Shown here piece after piece: positions 16,410 through 26,100 of a stretch of 64,000 bases of DNA (the stretch's first letter is position 1; every line of letters begins with the position of its first letter). The notes beneath the pieces were generated by a model. The model was given only the letters and a program-made list of their open reading frames with translations, did no database searches and had not been told where the DNA came from. This DNA comes from Candidatus Kapaibacterium sp. (lineage in GTDB: Bacteria > Bacteroidota > Ignavibacteria > Kapaibacteriales > UBA2268), in the NCBI GenBank assembly GCA_026390695.1, contig JAPLFL010000118.1:62001-126000 (forward strand). The letters are read 5' to 3'. The translations under genes and the position numbers were made by a program.

Positions 16410-17642
16410 TTATTCCTCTCTAAGTCCTTGAATTAAGCCAAATGATGCAGCCCTGCGAGAGGGATATATAGTGGCAAGTAAAGATAATATAAATGCAGTA
16501 GCAGCGATTATCACAATATCCGTCGATTTTACAAGGACTGGTATGCTTGCAACAATAAATTTTGTCTCATCCACATGGAACCACCCGAATTTATTTTGCC
16601 CAAAGCATAAAATCAAACCAAGAATTACACCCAAAATAGTACTGATTGCACCGATTATAATCCCTTCAGAAATAAATATTTTTCTTATAAACTTATCATC
16701 TGCTCCTAAAGCCTTGATCAATGAAACATCTCTTCTTTTCTCGAAAACTGTCATTGATAAGGAAGCCAATACATTAAATGCGGAGATGAGAATTATCAGG
16801 CTCAGTACAATGAACGAGACCATTTGCTCAAACTGCAAAACCTTGTATAGATCACTGTTCAGGTCTTTCCATGATTCAAACTTCCAATCGGGTGAAATAA
16901 GCTTCTCAATCTTGGACTGTGCCTCCAAAGCTGCATTTATACTGGGAAAACGAAGATCAATAAAATTTGCAGTATTTTTGGGGATAGCAAATAAATCCGC
17001 TCCTACTGAAAAATTCATAAATATATATGACAGATCATAATCTTTAACATTGGAACGGAAAATACCGGATAAACGTGCACTTTTTCCACCGCTGATATTT
17101 AGTGAACTAATAGCATTTTCAATATGTTTGGGTGTATAAATCTGTAAAGTATCGTTTGAAGTGGCTTCTAATTTATCAGCTAAAGATATTCCAACCACAA
17201 TATTATGATATCCGTTACGCTCTAAAAGATTAAACGTGCCATGGACGATTCTTTTTGGCAAGCCCTTGGTATAATTGAGCTTTTTCGGATCCAGAGCAAG
17301 TAAATTAGCAGGCTGGATGTTCTTCTTATTTGATAAAATTACTCTGCCTTGAATGATAGGATAAACACTTTCGGCTCCACTTGCATCTTTAATTGAATTT
17401 AAAAGAGAGTCATTGAATTTTATTGTCTGACTATTTTTTGTACTTATTCGAAAATGGGGATCAAAGCCAACAATCTGTGATTCGGTAATATCACGAAATC
17501 CGTTTAATATGGACATAACACAGATTAAAGCAGCCACTCCTGCGGTTATTCCGACAATTGACAGAAAAGTTATTATAGATATAAAGTGAAACGAACGAAA
17601 TGAAAAGATGTACCTTCTTGCTATATATAAGTATAATTTCAT
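16410..17642 (-). CDS. LolC/LolE-type lipoprotein-releasing ABC transporter permease
   Basis: 410 residues. Topology is one N-terminal membrane segment (about 18-48, ITFLSIVGITAGVAALICVM), a large periplasmic MacB-type core domain (about 50-265) and three C-terminal helices (about 270-300, 318-345 and 370-395), which is the FtsX/LolCE layout. LolCDE releases lipoproteins from the inner membrane to the carrier LolA. No ATPase gene (LolD) is adjacent, so the ATPase would be supplied in trans. It lies between the DUF1573 gene (12 bases) and the PAP2 gene. MacB-type exporters share the fold, but the length and the short N-terminal segment favour LolC/E. Confidence 0.88.
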   Translation of the reverse strand: MKLYLYIARRYIFSFRSFHFISIITFLSIVGITAGVAALICVMSILNGFRDITESQIVGFDPHFRISTKNSQTIKFNDSLLNSIKDASGAESVYPIIQGRVILSNKKNIQPANLLALDPKKLNYTKGLPKRIVHGTFNLLERNGYHNIVVGISLADKLEATSNDTLQIYTPKHIENAISSLNISGGKSARLSGIFRSNVKDYDLSYIFMNFSVGADLFAIPKNTANFIDLRFPSINAALEAQSKIEKLISPDWKFESWKDLNSDLYKVLQFEQMVSFIVLSLIILISAFNVLASLSMTVFEKRRDVSLIKALGADDKFIRKIFISEGIIIGAISTILGVILGLILCFGQNKFGWFHVDETKFIVASIPVLVKSTDIVIIAATAFILSLLATIYPSRRAASFGLIQGLREE

Positions 17643-17654
17643 TAATTGTAAGGA

Positions 17655-18392
17655 CTACTTTTCTTCGTTAAATATCGGTGCATCCGATACGGTGCCATAG
17701 CCTGTTAAAGTTACTTCGGGATAATCAGCAAGGTTGGTTTTCATCTTGACAGAGCAGTTGTAATAGCCGGTTTTGCTTGGTCTGACTTTGATTTCCAAAT
17801 CATAAGTTTCGTTTGGACGGAGGACTTTTTTTAAGCCTTTGCTTATACGCACTTCTTCGGGTGTAGCGGAAAAATCAGAGAAAGTTATATCTTCGTTTGA
17901 TATATTTTTGATTGTAATCTTAGCCATTGATTCAAAGCCAACCTTCATTTTGTCGAATGAAAAATACTGAGCGGGTTCAAATGTAAACGGCTTCACGACA
18001 TCAGCTTTAAGGCTAAGAATTTTTGTCGTGTTGTTGGGATCATTGCTTGTGATGGTTATCGATTTGGAGAGCATGCCCGGATGATCGCCGATGTTTAACT
18101 TAACGTCTAATGTGGCAGTATCACCAGGCATTAGATCACTTTTGTCAAGTGGGGCAGTAGTACAGCCGCAACCGGGTTTAACATTTTGGATGATAAGTTT
18201 TTCGGTTCCGGTATTTATAATTTTTATTTTAGATTTTAATGGTGAATCTTTTGGTTTGACCTTACCCCAGTCATAAGTATCGCCACCAATGATTTCGAGT
18301 TTTGGCCCTTTTACTTCTATTTTTTGATCTGCATTGCAATCAACAACAAAAAAAGCAATTAAAACAATTAAAGAAATGATTAACTTATTCAT
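17655..18392 (-). CDS. DUF1573 exported protein
   Basis: 245 residues with an N-terminal signal peptide (ISLIVLIAFFVVDC). The mature part has two immunoglobulin-like beta domains. The first contains YDWGKVKP and GCGCTTAPLDKSDLMPGD, the signature of DUF1573 proteins, common in Bacteroidota envelopes. No catalytic residues are known for this family. It starts the four-gene operon with LolC/E, PAP2 and the DprE1-like oxidase. The CNAD sequence at the end of the signal has a Cys but a poor lipobox (VVDC), so lipidation is doubtful. Confidence 0.88.
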   Translation of the reverse strand: MNKLIISLIVLIAFFVVDCNADQKIEVKGPKLEIIGGDTYDWGKVKPKDSPLKSKIKIINTGTEKLIIQNVKPGCGCTTAPLDKSDLMPGDTATLDVKLNIGDHPGMLSKSITITSNDPNNTTKILSLKADVVKPFTFEPAQYFSFDKMKVGFESMAKITIKNISNEDITFSDFSATPEEVRISKGLKKVLRPNETYDLEIKVRPSKTGYYNCSVKMKTNLADYPEVTLTGYGTVSDAPIFNEEK

Positions 18393-18564
18393 AAAGTCCT
18401 CTAAAAATAATATTATTTATAATGGATCTTGTGACGAATAAAAATTATGATTAGTGTAACTTTTTAGTTGAAAGTTGAAAGTTAATAGTTGATGGTAAAT
18501 ATTTTTGTAATAATTGTCATTTCTGTGGATGAAAGTATGTGAAAACGAGGAAATTCCAATGAAA

Positions 18565-18635
18565 TGTCATTCCCGCGCATGCGGGAATCTCCTTCCAGTG
18601 CCAATCATGGGATTCCTGCATTCGCAGGAATGACA
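18565..18635. repeat. 71-bp palindromic element, copy 2
   Basis: TGTCATTCCCGCGCATGCGG at the left is mirrored by CGCAGGAATGACA at the right; the length equals that of copy 1 (9492-9562). The left arm has its own hairpin CCCGC-GCAT-GCGGG. The inverted shoulder GTTTTCACACAAGCTC follows at 18645-18660, matching the GAGCTTGTGTAAAAACTC shoulder of copy 1. Confidence 0.88.
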
Positions 18636-18806
18636 GAAATTGCAGTTTTCACACAAGCTCGGATGAGGGAATCCACTTCGTTTATGATCCAATAATATAT
18701 AAGGATTCAGGAATTCTTTTTTTCCTTGTTCCCAATCTCCCGCTGGGATTATTAATGCGTTCCAAAGCTGGAGAGACTGTATGAAAACACGTAATAATTA
18801 CCTATC

Positions 18807-18868
18807 TGTCATTCACGCGCATGCGGGAATCCACTTCCAGTTCCACTTTTGTGGATTTCTGCACTGAC
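18807..18868. repeat. Palindromic element, degenerate copy 3
   Basis: TGTCATTCACGCGCATGCGG begins at 18807 and a shortened mirror arm ends with ACTGACA at 18868. GAGACTGTATGAAAAC precedes it at 18774-18789, the same shoulder as in the other copies. The spacing is about nine bases shorter. Confidence 0.7.
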
Positions 18869-18907
18869 ATCAATAATAGAAACGAAACTTATGAGATAGT
18901 CTCTATT

Positions 18908-18978
18908 GGAGATTTATATAAGTTCATTATGCATTTAATATTTCAATTGCATTAAAACTTATTGAAAAATCTGGGTTA
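18908..18978 (+). repeat. 65-70 bp dispersed element, copy 2
   Basis: GGAGATTTATATAAGTTCAT is followed by TTTAATATTTCAATTGCAT and ends GAAAAATCTGGGTT. It is clearly related to 14071-14140 and to the complement of 22130-22203. Confidence 0.75.
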
Positions 18979-19284
18979 AAGCGTATTGAAACAATTCCTT
19001 TAAACTAACACCTTCCCTAACCCTTCCTCAAGGAAGGGAATTTTGGAAAATGGTTTATTTGTCTATGTGGATGCAAATATTCATAATACTTTCTATAAAA
19101 GAATTACTCCCTGTTAAAAGAAGCATTATTTGTAAGAAATAGTCGTAGAAATATTAACAAACGAATTGCCAATTTTAAAACTCCTGATCATTAATATTTA
19201 ATAAATATTTTCAAATTAATATTTATTTGCTATTTATTCATAAAAAATTCGTAATTTAGGTATAGCTAAATAGAGAATCTTAAA

Positions 19285-21315
19285 ATGGAAAATACAAATC
19301 AATATACGAACGAACTCATTAATGAGAGTAGCCCTTATTTACTCCAACATGCCCATAATCCCGTAAATTGGCTCCCATGGGGAGATAAAGCACTTAATCT
19401 TGCCAAGCAGACTAATAAACCAATCATTATCAGTATTGGTTATGCCGCCTGCCACTGGTGCCACGTTATGGAAAATGAATCCTTTGAGGACGCTGCTGTT
19501 GCAAAATTCATGAATGCTAATTATATCTGCATTAAAGTTGACCGCGAAGAACGCCCTGATGTTGATCAAATCTATATGAACGCAATTCATCAGTTAGGTG
19601 CTTCGGGTGGTTGGCCGCTTAACGCTCTGGCTCTGCCTGACGGAACACCATTCTATGCCGTTACTTATATGGCTAAGAAAAACTGGCTTCGACTGCTTCA
19701 GTATTTCCATGACCTATATCGCTTTGAAAAGCAGCGCCTACTCAGCCAGGCAGAGCATATTAGTTCAGGATTTTCCCAGAATGAATATGTCGGTTTTGGT
19801 AATGAAATTAAATCCTTTGATAATCTCGCTGTTTATGATATTTCAAAAAAATTCGAAACTCTCGTGGATAACCTCTATGGCGGCATGAGCGGCTCTCCAA
19901 AGTTCCCAATGCCCAATATTTATCAATATTTATTGAGAGATTATTTTTTTAATAAAAATGCTTCCACTCTCGAAGCTGTCGATCTTACTTTGCAGCGAAT
20001 GCTTGAGGGCGGGATTTATGATCAGATTGGCGGCGGATTTTCGCGCTATTCCACAGATAATAAATGGATTGTTCCTCACTTTGAAAAAATGCTTTACGAT
20101 AATGCTCAACTCGTCTCACTCTACTCGGAAGCCTACGAGCAAACTAAAAATGAAAATTATAAACGCATTGTCTATGAAACATCAAATTTTATTCAGACTG
20201 AACTTTCAAATTCCGATGGTGCTTTCTATTCTTCATTAGATGCCGACAGCGAAGGAAAAGAAGGTTCATATTATACTTGGCGCTTTGATGATTTGAAAAA
20301 AATAATTGATGAGGAGAACTTCCCCTTATTTTCTAAAATTTTTAGTATTTCAAAATACGGGAACTGGGAAGGCAAAAATATTCTTACTCTGAATCATAAT
20401 TTAGCTGGAATTGAAAGAGATTTTGATATTTCCAAAGATGATTTATGGATGAAAATTTCCGAATACAAAGACATTTTATTAGCTGAACGAAATAAACGTG
20501 AAAAGCCACGGCTTGATAACAAAATAATCTGTTCATGGAATGCTCTGATGCTTCAAGCATATATTGATGCGTATCGTGCTTTCGGTGATTCTGAATTTTT
20601 AAAAATTGCGATTAAAAATGCTAAGTTTATTCGTACAAAGTTTATTCAAAAAGACCACTCCATTCTGAGAACATCCGAATCCAAAGTACAGGGCTTTTTG
20701 GATGATTATGCTTTCACAATTGAGGCGTTTATTTCTCTTTATGAAATTACTTTTGAAGAAAATTATCTGAACGAAGCATTGAATTTGTGCAAATATGTAA
20801 TCGCTCACTTTCAGTCTTCCGATTCTTCCTTATTCTATTATACATCCGACAATGATAAACAATTGATTGCCCGATTAACCGAAGTAGCCGATAATGTAAT
20901 TCCTTCATCGAATTCAGTATTGGGTAAATCTCTCTTCAAATTAGGAGAATATTTCGCAAAACATGAATATAAAGTAATGGCTGAGAAAATGCTTTCGCGT
21001 GTTTATCAGAATATGAAATCGAATCCAGCTTATTTTTCAAACTGGGCAATATTGAATTTAATGTTTACATATCCGTTATATCAATTTGGGATTATCGGGA
21101 AAAATTCTGCAATCATCCGCGATGAGATTACAAAAACATTTACACCCAATGTTATATTTTTCGGTGGAAGTAAGAACCATAGCAAACTTCCGCTCATGGA
21201 TTCAAAACCAATTGATTCGGAAATTAATATTTATGTCTGTTCAAACGGTACATGTCAACTGCCGGTTCAGACTGCAAAAGAAGCGTTAAGACTTATTGGA
21301 TTGAACGGGCGATAG
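19285..21315 (+). CDS. YyaL/DUF255 thioredoxin-domain protein
   Basis: 676 residues, the usual length of this family (SPATA20-like). The N-terminal thioredoxin-like domain has [19 protein letters not shown], then CHWCHVM with Cys56 and Cys59, [13 protein letters not shown] and [13 protein letters not shown]. The larger C-terminal part is an alpha/alpha six-barrel resembling N-acylglucosamine epimerases and glycosidases ([30 protein letters not shown]). It is cytoplasmic, with no signal peptide. The family is widely conserved but its reaction is not established. It stands alone between two repeat regions. Confidence 0.92.
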   Translation: MENTNQYTNELINESSPYLLQHAHNPVNWLPWGDKALNLAKQTNKPIIISIGYAACHWCHVMENESFEDAAVAKFMNANYICIKVDREERPDVDQIYMNAIHQLGASGGWPLNALALPDGTPFYAVTYMAKKNWLRLLQYFHDLYRFEKQRLLSQAEHISSGFSQNEYVGFGNEIKSFDNLAVYDISKKFETLVDNLYGGMSGSPKFPMPNIYQYLLRDYFFNKNASTLEAVDLTLQRMLEGGIYDQIGGGFSRYSTDNKWIVPHFEKMLYDNAQLVSLYSEAYEQTKNENYKRIVYETSNFIQTELSNSDGAFYSSLDADSEGKEGSYYTWRFDDLKKIIDEENFPLFSKIFSISKYGNWEGKNILTLNHNLAGIERDFDISKDDLWMKISEYKDILLAERNKREKPRLDNKIICSWNALMLQAYIDAYRAFGDSEFLKIAIKNAKFIRTKFIQKDHSILRTSESKVQGFLDDYAFTIEAFISLYEITFEENYLNEALNLCKYVIAHFQSSDSSLFYYTSDNDKQLIARLTEVADNVIPSSNSVLGKSLFKLGEYFAKHEYKVMAEKMLSRVYQNMKSNPAYFSNWAILNLMFTYPLYQFGIIGKNSAIIRDEITKTFTPNVIFFGGSKNHSKLPLMDSKPIDSEINIYVCSNGTCQLPVQTAKEALRLIGLNGR

Positions 21316-21365
21316 GAAGTAGAAATTAACTTCGTTAACTAAAAAGTCAATGACAATAATTCCTA

Positions 21366-21509
21366 ATTCATTAAGGAAATGATATTAAAATTCATTAAGG
21401 AAATGATATTAAAATTCATTAAGGAAATGATATTAAAATTCATTAAGAAAATGATATTAAAATTCATTAAGGAAATGATATTAAAATTCATTAAGGAAAT
21501 GATATTAAA
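21366..21509. repeat. 24-bp tandem array, 6 copies
   Basis: Six head-to-tail copies of a 24-base unit beginning ATTCATTAAGGAAATG. Only unit 4 differs, by one base (AAGAAAATG). This near-identity indicates recent expansion. Confidence 0.95.
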
Positions 21510-21604
21510 TAGTATTATAATTCATTTGTATTATGCCTTTGTAATCATCAGAACTGTTCTTGTAAACATCAGCTATGATTACATAATCTTTTTTTGCAAC
21601 ATCA

Positions 21605-21898
21605 TAAATATCGGTTAAAGCAGTGTAAGCTTCTGATATTTCTCAATAATCGTCCGTTAAAGTGTCGTAAGATTCCGTTGCAGTTCCGTAATCGTCCGTT
21701 AAAGTGCCGTAAGATTCCGTTGCAGTTCCGTAAACGTCTGTTAAGGTGTCGTAAGGTTCCGTTACAGTTCCGTAATCGTCCGTTAAGGTGTCGTAAGGTT
21801 CCGTTGCAGTTCCGTAAACGTCTGTTAAGGTGTCGTAAGGTTCCGTAGCAGTTCCGTAAACGTCCGTTAAGGTGTCGTAAGGTTCCGTTGCAGTTCCG
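21605..21898 (+). repeat. 42-bp tandem array (two alternating 21-bp half-units), 7 copies
   Basis: Seven units of exactly 42 bp, the first degenerate. Each is an A half (TAATCGTCCGTTAAAGTG plus TCG) and a B half (TAAGATTCCGTTGCAGTT plus CCG), both 21 bp and distantly related to each other. Variation is mostly C/T and A/G transitions shared between neighbouring units. Confidence 0.95.
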
Positions 21899-21904
21899 TA
21901 AGAC

Positions 21905-22093
21905 TACGAAATAGCAACGGACTCATACGAAATAGCAACGGACTCATACGAAATAGCAACGGACGCATACGAAACAGCAACGGACTCATACGAAATAGCA
22001 ACGGACGCATACGAAACAGCAACGGACTCATACGAAAGTGCAACGAACGCATACGAAAATGCAACGAACGCATACGAAAGTATAATGGACTCT
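21905..22093 (-). repeat. 21-bp tandem array, 9 copies, inverted relative to its neighbour
   Basis: Nine units of exactly 21 bp beginning TACGAAATAGCAACGG. The reverse complement of a unit matches the B half-unit of the adjacent array at about 16 of 21 positions, including TCCGTTGC and CGTA. The arrays meet head to head at 21899-21904. Confidence 0.95.
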
Positions 22094-22129
22094 TATAGAA
22101 ATATTATGAATGTAAACAGAAGTGTATTT

Positions 22130-22203
22130 AACCCAGATATTTCATTAAGATTTAACGTAATTGAAATATTATATGCAAATAAGGAACTTTCTTAAATCTC
22201 CCA
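22130..22203 (-). repeat. 65-70 bp dispersed element, copy 3 (reverse orientation)
   Basis: Read on the minus strand it runs GGGAGATTTAAGAAAGTTCC, TTTGCATATAATATTTCAA and ATGAAATATCTGGGTT, matching 14071-14140 and 18908-18978. It overlaps the left arm of the palindrome at 22194. Confidence 0.75.
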
Positions 22204-22269
22204 ACCCCTCTTTCGCGGGTGAGGGGAATTTAGTTAAATCCCCCTTTGAAAAAGGGGGTAGGGAGATTT
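22194..22269. repeat. Nested palindrome with AAATCTCCC/GGGAGATTT ends
   Basis: Perfect 9-bp outer arms (22194-22202 and 22261-22269) enclose two inner hairpin-forming runs, ACCCCTC...GAGGGG and TCCCCCTTT...AAAGGGGG. The plan is the same as that of the element at 7531-7616: outer arms around two C-rich hairpins. Confidence 0.85.
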
Positions 22270-22381
22270 TCTATTGCCTAATGAAATATTTGGGTTTAAC
22301 TTTTACGAAATCATAAATAATGATTTCAAAATATATTTCAAGCTATTCTTTAAATCAAAGAATGAGTTCTATTACATAAAT

Positions 22382-22505
22382 AATATCATTTCCTATTTGA
22401 AATTAATCGATTGAACAGACGAGGACGTCTGTTCTACTTTGATTTATAGTAGCTTAGACGTCCTCGACTGAGCTTGATTTTATTTTTCAGAAATAGGAAA
22501 TGATA
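22382..22505. repeat. 124-bp MITE-like element with REP-type hairpin
   Basis: Perfect 16-bp terminal inverted repeats, ATATCATTTCCTATTT (22382-22397) and its complement (22490-22505), enclose a perfect 9-bp hairpin GAACAGACG-AGGA-CGTCTGTTC (22412-22433). A second related arm, AGACGTCCTCG, lies at 22455-22465. The hairpin looks like the substrates of REP-associated transposases. Confidence 0.88.
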
Positions 22506-22610
22506 TAAGGGATATATTATAAGAAATATTAGAATTTGAATGAAGATAGAATTAAATTTATTCTAATCCTGTAATAATATAAATCCTAAAAATCAATATT
22601 CAGACATTTC

Positions 22611-23111
22611 TTATAGCTTCTCATTCTTATACAAGTCTCCTTCAATTACGAGGGTTCTTGTTGATATGATTGAAGTAGTTACGAAAGAATAAAGTATTGC
22701 TTTTTCAATATTATAGTGATAACCTATTAAAAAACCAGGCGAGCCAAACAATAAACCTATGAAGAAATCACTGCCAAGAAATCTATCGTTAATTTTTAAG
22801 TTACATATTCCATCGGCACTATTTAAAATAATCTTTTCAGTAAGAATTTTTTCGATATCCGGATCATTTAATTGAACTAAAGTTAATAAAGCATACCAAT
22901 AACCAACACGTTCCTTGAAATGACCTATAATTTTTTTTCCTTCAATATTCTTTGAAAATAAATCTTGTCTTGCTTCGAATTTTTTAACATTAATTGATCC
23001 GCAAGACATTAAAAGAAAGGAAGATAGGAGAAGAAGGATGAATAATTTCTGGAAGGTAGAAGCAAATTTTCTTTTTAACTTATAACTCCTAACTGATAAC
23101 TCATACCTCAT
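22611..23111 (-). CDS. Hypothetical lipoprotein
   Basis: 166 residues in the longest form. A lipoprotein signal is clear (FILLLLSSFLLMSC, Cys at about 37). The first 15 residues (MRYELSVRSYKLKRK) are translated from a low-complexity AACTCATA-type stretch, so the true start may be a non-ATG codon further in. The mature part is small, ends with a hydrophobic segment near residues 115-145 (FIGLLFGSPGFLIGYHY), and matches no family I know. It lies two bases downstream of the DUF4175-type gene on the same strand and is probably co-transcribed with it. Confidence 0.6.
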   Translation of the reverse strand: MRYELSVRSYKLKRKFASTFQKLFILLLLSSFLLMSCGSINVKKFEARQDLFSKNIEGKKIIGHFKERVGYWYALLTLVQLNDPDIEKILTEKIILNSADGICNLKINDRFLGSDFFIGLLFGSPGFLIGYHYNIEKAILYSFVTTSIISTRTLVIEGDLYKNEKL

Positions 23112-23113
23112 AA

Positions 23114-26100
23114 CTACTGAGCCTTTTTCGAGATAGTTTCAAAATATTTCTTAATCAGCGCATCATAATCTTTGGTATAACCCAAACGGATCGAACGAAG
23201 TATATCCTGCATAGAACGAGTTTTACCTTCTTGAGAATTCATATCCAAATTATCCGGCGTGAGATGGAAAATATCTTTACCAGCATTAGATTCACGTTTT
23301 TTTTCAAAATCACGGTCATTCATCGATCGGGTTGCATCAAGCAAGCGGGACAAAATTTTCTCTTGCCTCTTGATAGTCTCCTGAGTAATTTTACCCGATT
23401 GCATATCAGAAATAACTTCTTTCATTTCCTCAGCAATTTTATCGAGATTGCCATTGGCTTCACGCTTACCACCAATTTGTTTTTGCTCTTTTGCAAGCTC
23501 CTCAAGCGATTTTTGTGCCTTGCCTTGATTGCCTGCCATACGCCCGTATTCAGCCTGCTGCTCCTGAGTCATTGATCCGCCTTGACCATTGCCCATCATT
23601 TGTTTCATAGCCTGATTCATAGCTTGCTGTTGCGAAGCTAATTGCTGGAGTTTTTGAGCCATTCCCTGCTGACCTCCGGGGCTATCACCAGATTGTCCCT
23701 CGCCGGTACCACCCGGATTTTCGCACGATCCACTGCCCGGATTTTGGAGTTGCGAAAGTGATTTCTGCATCTGTGATATAGCTTGATTCATGGACCCCAT
23801 TGCACCAGCCATGTTTCCGGCTGCATTTTGAGAATGTCTGTCGGACAATGATTCAACAGAATTTTGCATGGACTGCATGGCATCACCCATATTTTGAGCC
23901 ATTTCGGGTGTAACGGCAAATGATTTCTGAGCTAACATCATCATTCCGTTTGCTATATTAGCCATTGATTCAAGCATATTTGATTGCTGATCGGTGAAAT
24001 CGGGGAGCTGAGTGGAATTCATATCCGTGGCCTCGGTTTTTTGCCGTAAGTCGTTCTGATCTTTAGACAAAGAAAGCATATCATTAATATTCTTTTGCAA
24101 TTGTTTGATAGCTTCTTTCTTTGTTTTTTTGTACATTTCCTTTTTCACATCTTTCATTTTGTCGGCGAACTTCTTCATTTTTTTTGCTGCTTTTTTCTGT
24201 GCTTGTTTAGATTTTTCCATATTTCCGTTCTTGGCTTGTTTTTCAGCTTCGTCCATATCCTGATCGGCAGCATCTTGTTTCATATCTTCTTTAGCCTGAG
24301 CAAGTTCGTCAAGTGGCATATCTTGCTTGATTTCTTTCATTAATTTTTCGAGATCATTGAGATCATCTTTCATTTTATCAAAATCTTCACGCAAAGATTT
24401 TTGCTCGTCGGCTATATCTTTCTTATTCTGTTCGCTGTTCGCTTTGGTGTTATCGGTTTTGTTCTCTAATTCTTCTTGACGTTTCTGTAAATCTTCTGCG
24501 CGCTTGGCAAGAGCATCTAACTTCTGTTCGGCTTTTAATTTTTTTAATAGGCTCAAAGTTCTTTCAATGCTTTTTCGGAATTTTTCTTCATTAAACTGAA
24601 CTTCTTTCATTGCCTTTTGTAATTGTTCGGGAGTTACATTTTGCATGGCTTGTTTCATTTGTTCCTGCATACGTTGAAGTTCAGGGGATTTCACTTCTTG
24701 CATAAGTTTCTGCAATTCGGCGAATTTCTGCATGGTTTCAGGTGAAATTGCTTTATTATCCTGCAAATCCTTGGACATATTGTTAAGATTATCAGCCAAT
24801 TTATTCATTTTATCGGCTAATTCCTGTTGTTTTTTGATAATTTCTTGCGCTTTTTTCTGTTCTTTCCAATCAACTTGTTTATCTGTTTGTTTTTTCAGGA
24901 GTTCTTTATTTAATTCACCCATCTCTTTTTTAAGTTCATCGGTTTGTTTTAGCATTTTTTCCAAATCTTTCTCAACATTTTTCTGAGTCTTCTCGGCAGT
25001 ATTTAGAACTTCATCGAGAGAAGGCATACGGACGGAAAGGGTTTGGGTTTTAGCCGATTTTGGACCGGAAATGACATCATTATCAAAAAGTTCCAAATAA
25101 TATTCATATTTGTCTTCTGGTGAAATCCCTATTTCCTGGAGATTCCAGAGATAAGGCACCTCACGAGTTAATTCACCGACACTTAAAGGAATATTTATTG
25201 ATTGAAATTTAGCATCTGCTTGTGTATAGCGGGATTCCACCAATTTATAATGCAGTTTCAGTGAAGAAAATCCAAAGTCATCACTGATTGCAATGCGCAT
25301 TGGGAGCATAGCATTTTCATTTACTTGAATATCGGTTTGTGGCATCAATAGGGCAATTGTGGGATATGCATCAAGCAAGGCACTAATATTATATTTTATT
25401 GGATCAACATTTTGCTGCCCGTCCATGTCTGTTATTGAAATATAATACGAACCGCTTTGATTAATTCGGAAGTTTCCGGCAGCACGCTGACCATCAATCT
25501 TCATCGGAATACTTAAACTATCGGTCACTGCACGGGAACTCGAATCATTTTCTTTTGGAGCGGAGTATTTTTCGATAATCAGATTTGCAGATTTGATTGG
25601 TTTATTTGATAGCATCTGTATTTCAACCTGCGAGCCGCGCACTGCTGCAATATCGGCTGTCTGCTCGGTAAATTCTTTGCTTGCCAGAGAAGTATAAGCC
25701 GGGAAAATAATTTTTCCACTGAAAGATTTAATTAGAGGTCGTTCAATTACTTTAATTTTACCATTATTCGTTGTTACCGAAGAACCTAACCAATTTGCTT
25801 TGCCAAAGAAAACAAGTGAATTTCTAAGCGATGCAATATGATAGATATAAGTATTATTCTTTTCAAGTTTCAGAGTAAATACGTCATAATTTTCCTGATT
25901 CTCTTCCTTTATTAACAAACTGATTTGATCGGGTGCTGTCCCTTTAGCACGAACAATAATATCCGCTTTTTCACCGTGCAATAAAACTGCATTTTCAGGA
26001 TCAATATTAATAGTAAAAGGTGGCGGAGGTAAATATGACTTATTATAATTTACTATCCTACCGAGGCTTGCGCCCATTGTTGCTGGGAATGCGATAAATG

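Larger units (their letters stand above)
18393..19284. other. Intergenic repeat region
   Basis: About 890 bases between divergent genes, with no open frame worth calling. It holds two copies of the TGTCATTC palindromic element (18565-18635 and 18807-18868), one copy of the 65-70 bp dispersed element (18908-18978), and a CCCTTCCT/AGGAAGGG hairpin at 19021-19038. Promoters for the DUF1573 operon and the YyaL-like gene should lie at its two ends, but I cannot place them. Confidence 0.7.
21316..22610. other. 1.3-kb gene-free repeat block
   Basis: Between the YyaL-like gene and a convergent lipoprotein gene lies a block made almost wholly of repeats: a 24-bp array, two opposed 21-bp-period arrays, a dispersed element in reverse orientation, and two nested palindromes. 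Long frames that stay open through the arrays arise only because the periods are multiples of three. Confidence 0.8.

Noticed and set aside
21594-21848. Open frame on the plus strand, Arg/Leu/Lys-rich 14-residue repeat
   Set aside because: It lies in the 42-bp array, whose period is a multiple of three; no start signal, and array variation shows no codon bias.
21867-22073. Open frame on the minus strand, MSPLLFR repeat
   Set aside because: It is a by-product of the 21-bp array, as above.
21605-22093. CRISPR array
   Set aside because: Units are contiguous with no unique spacers, and no cas genes lie in the window.
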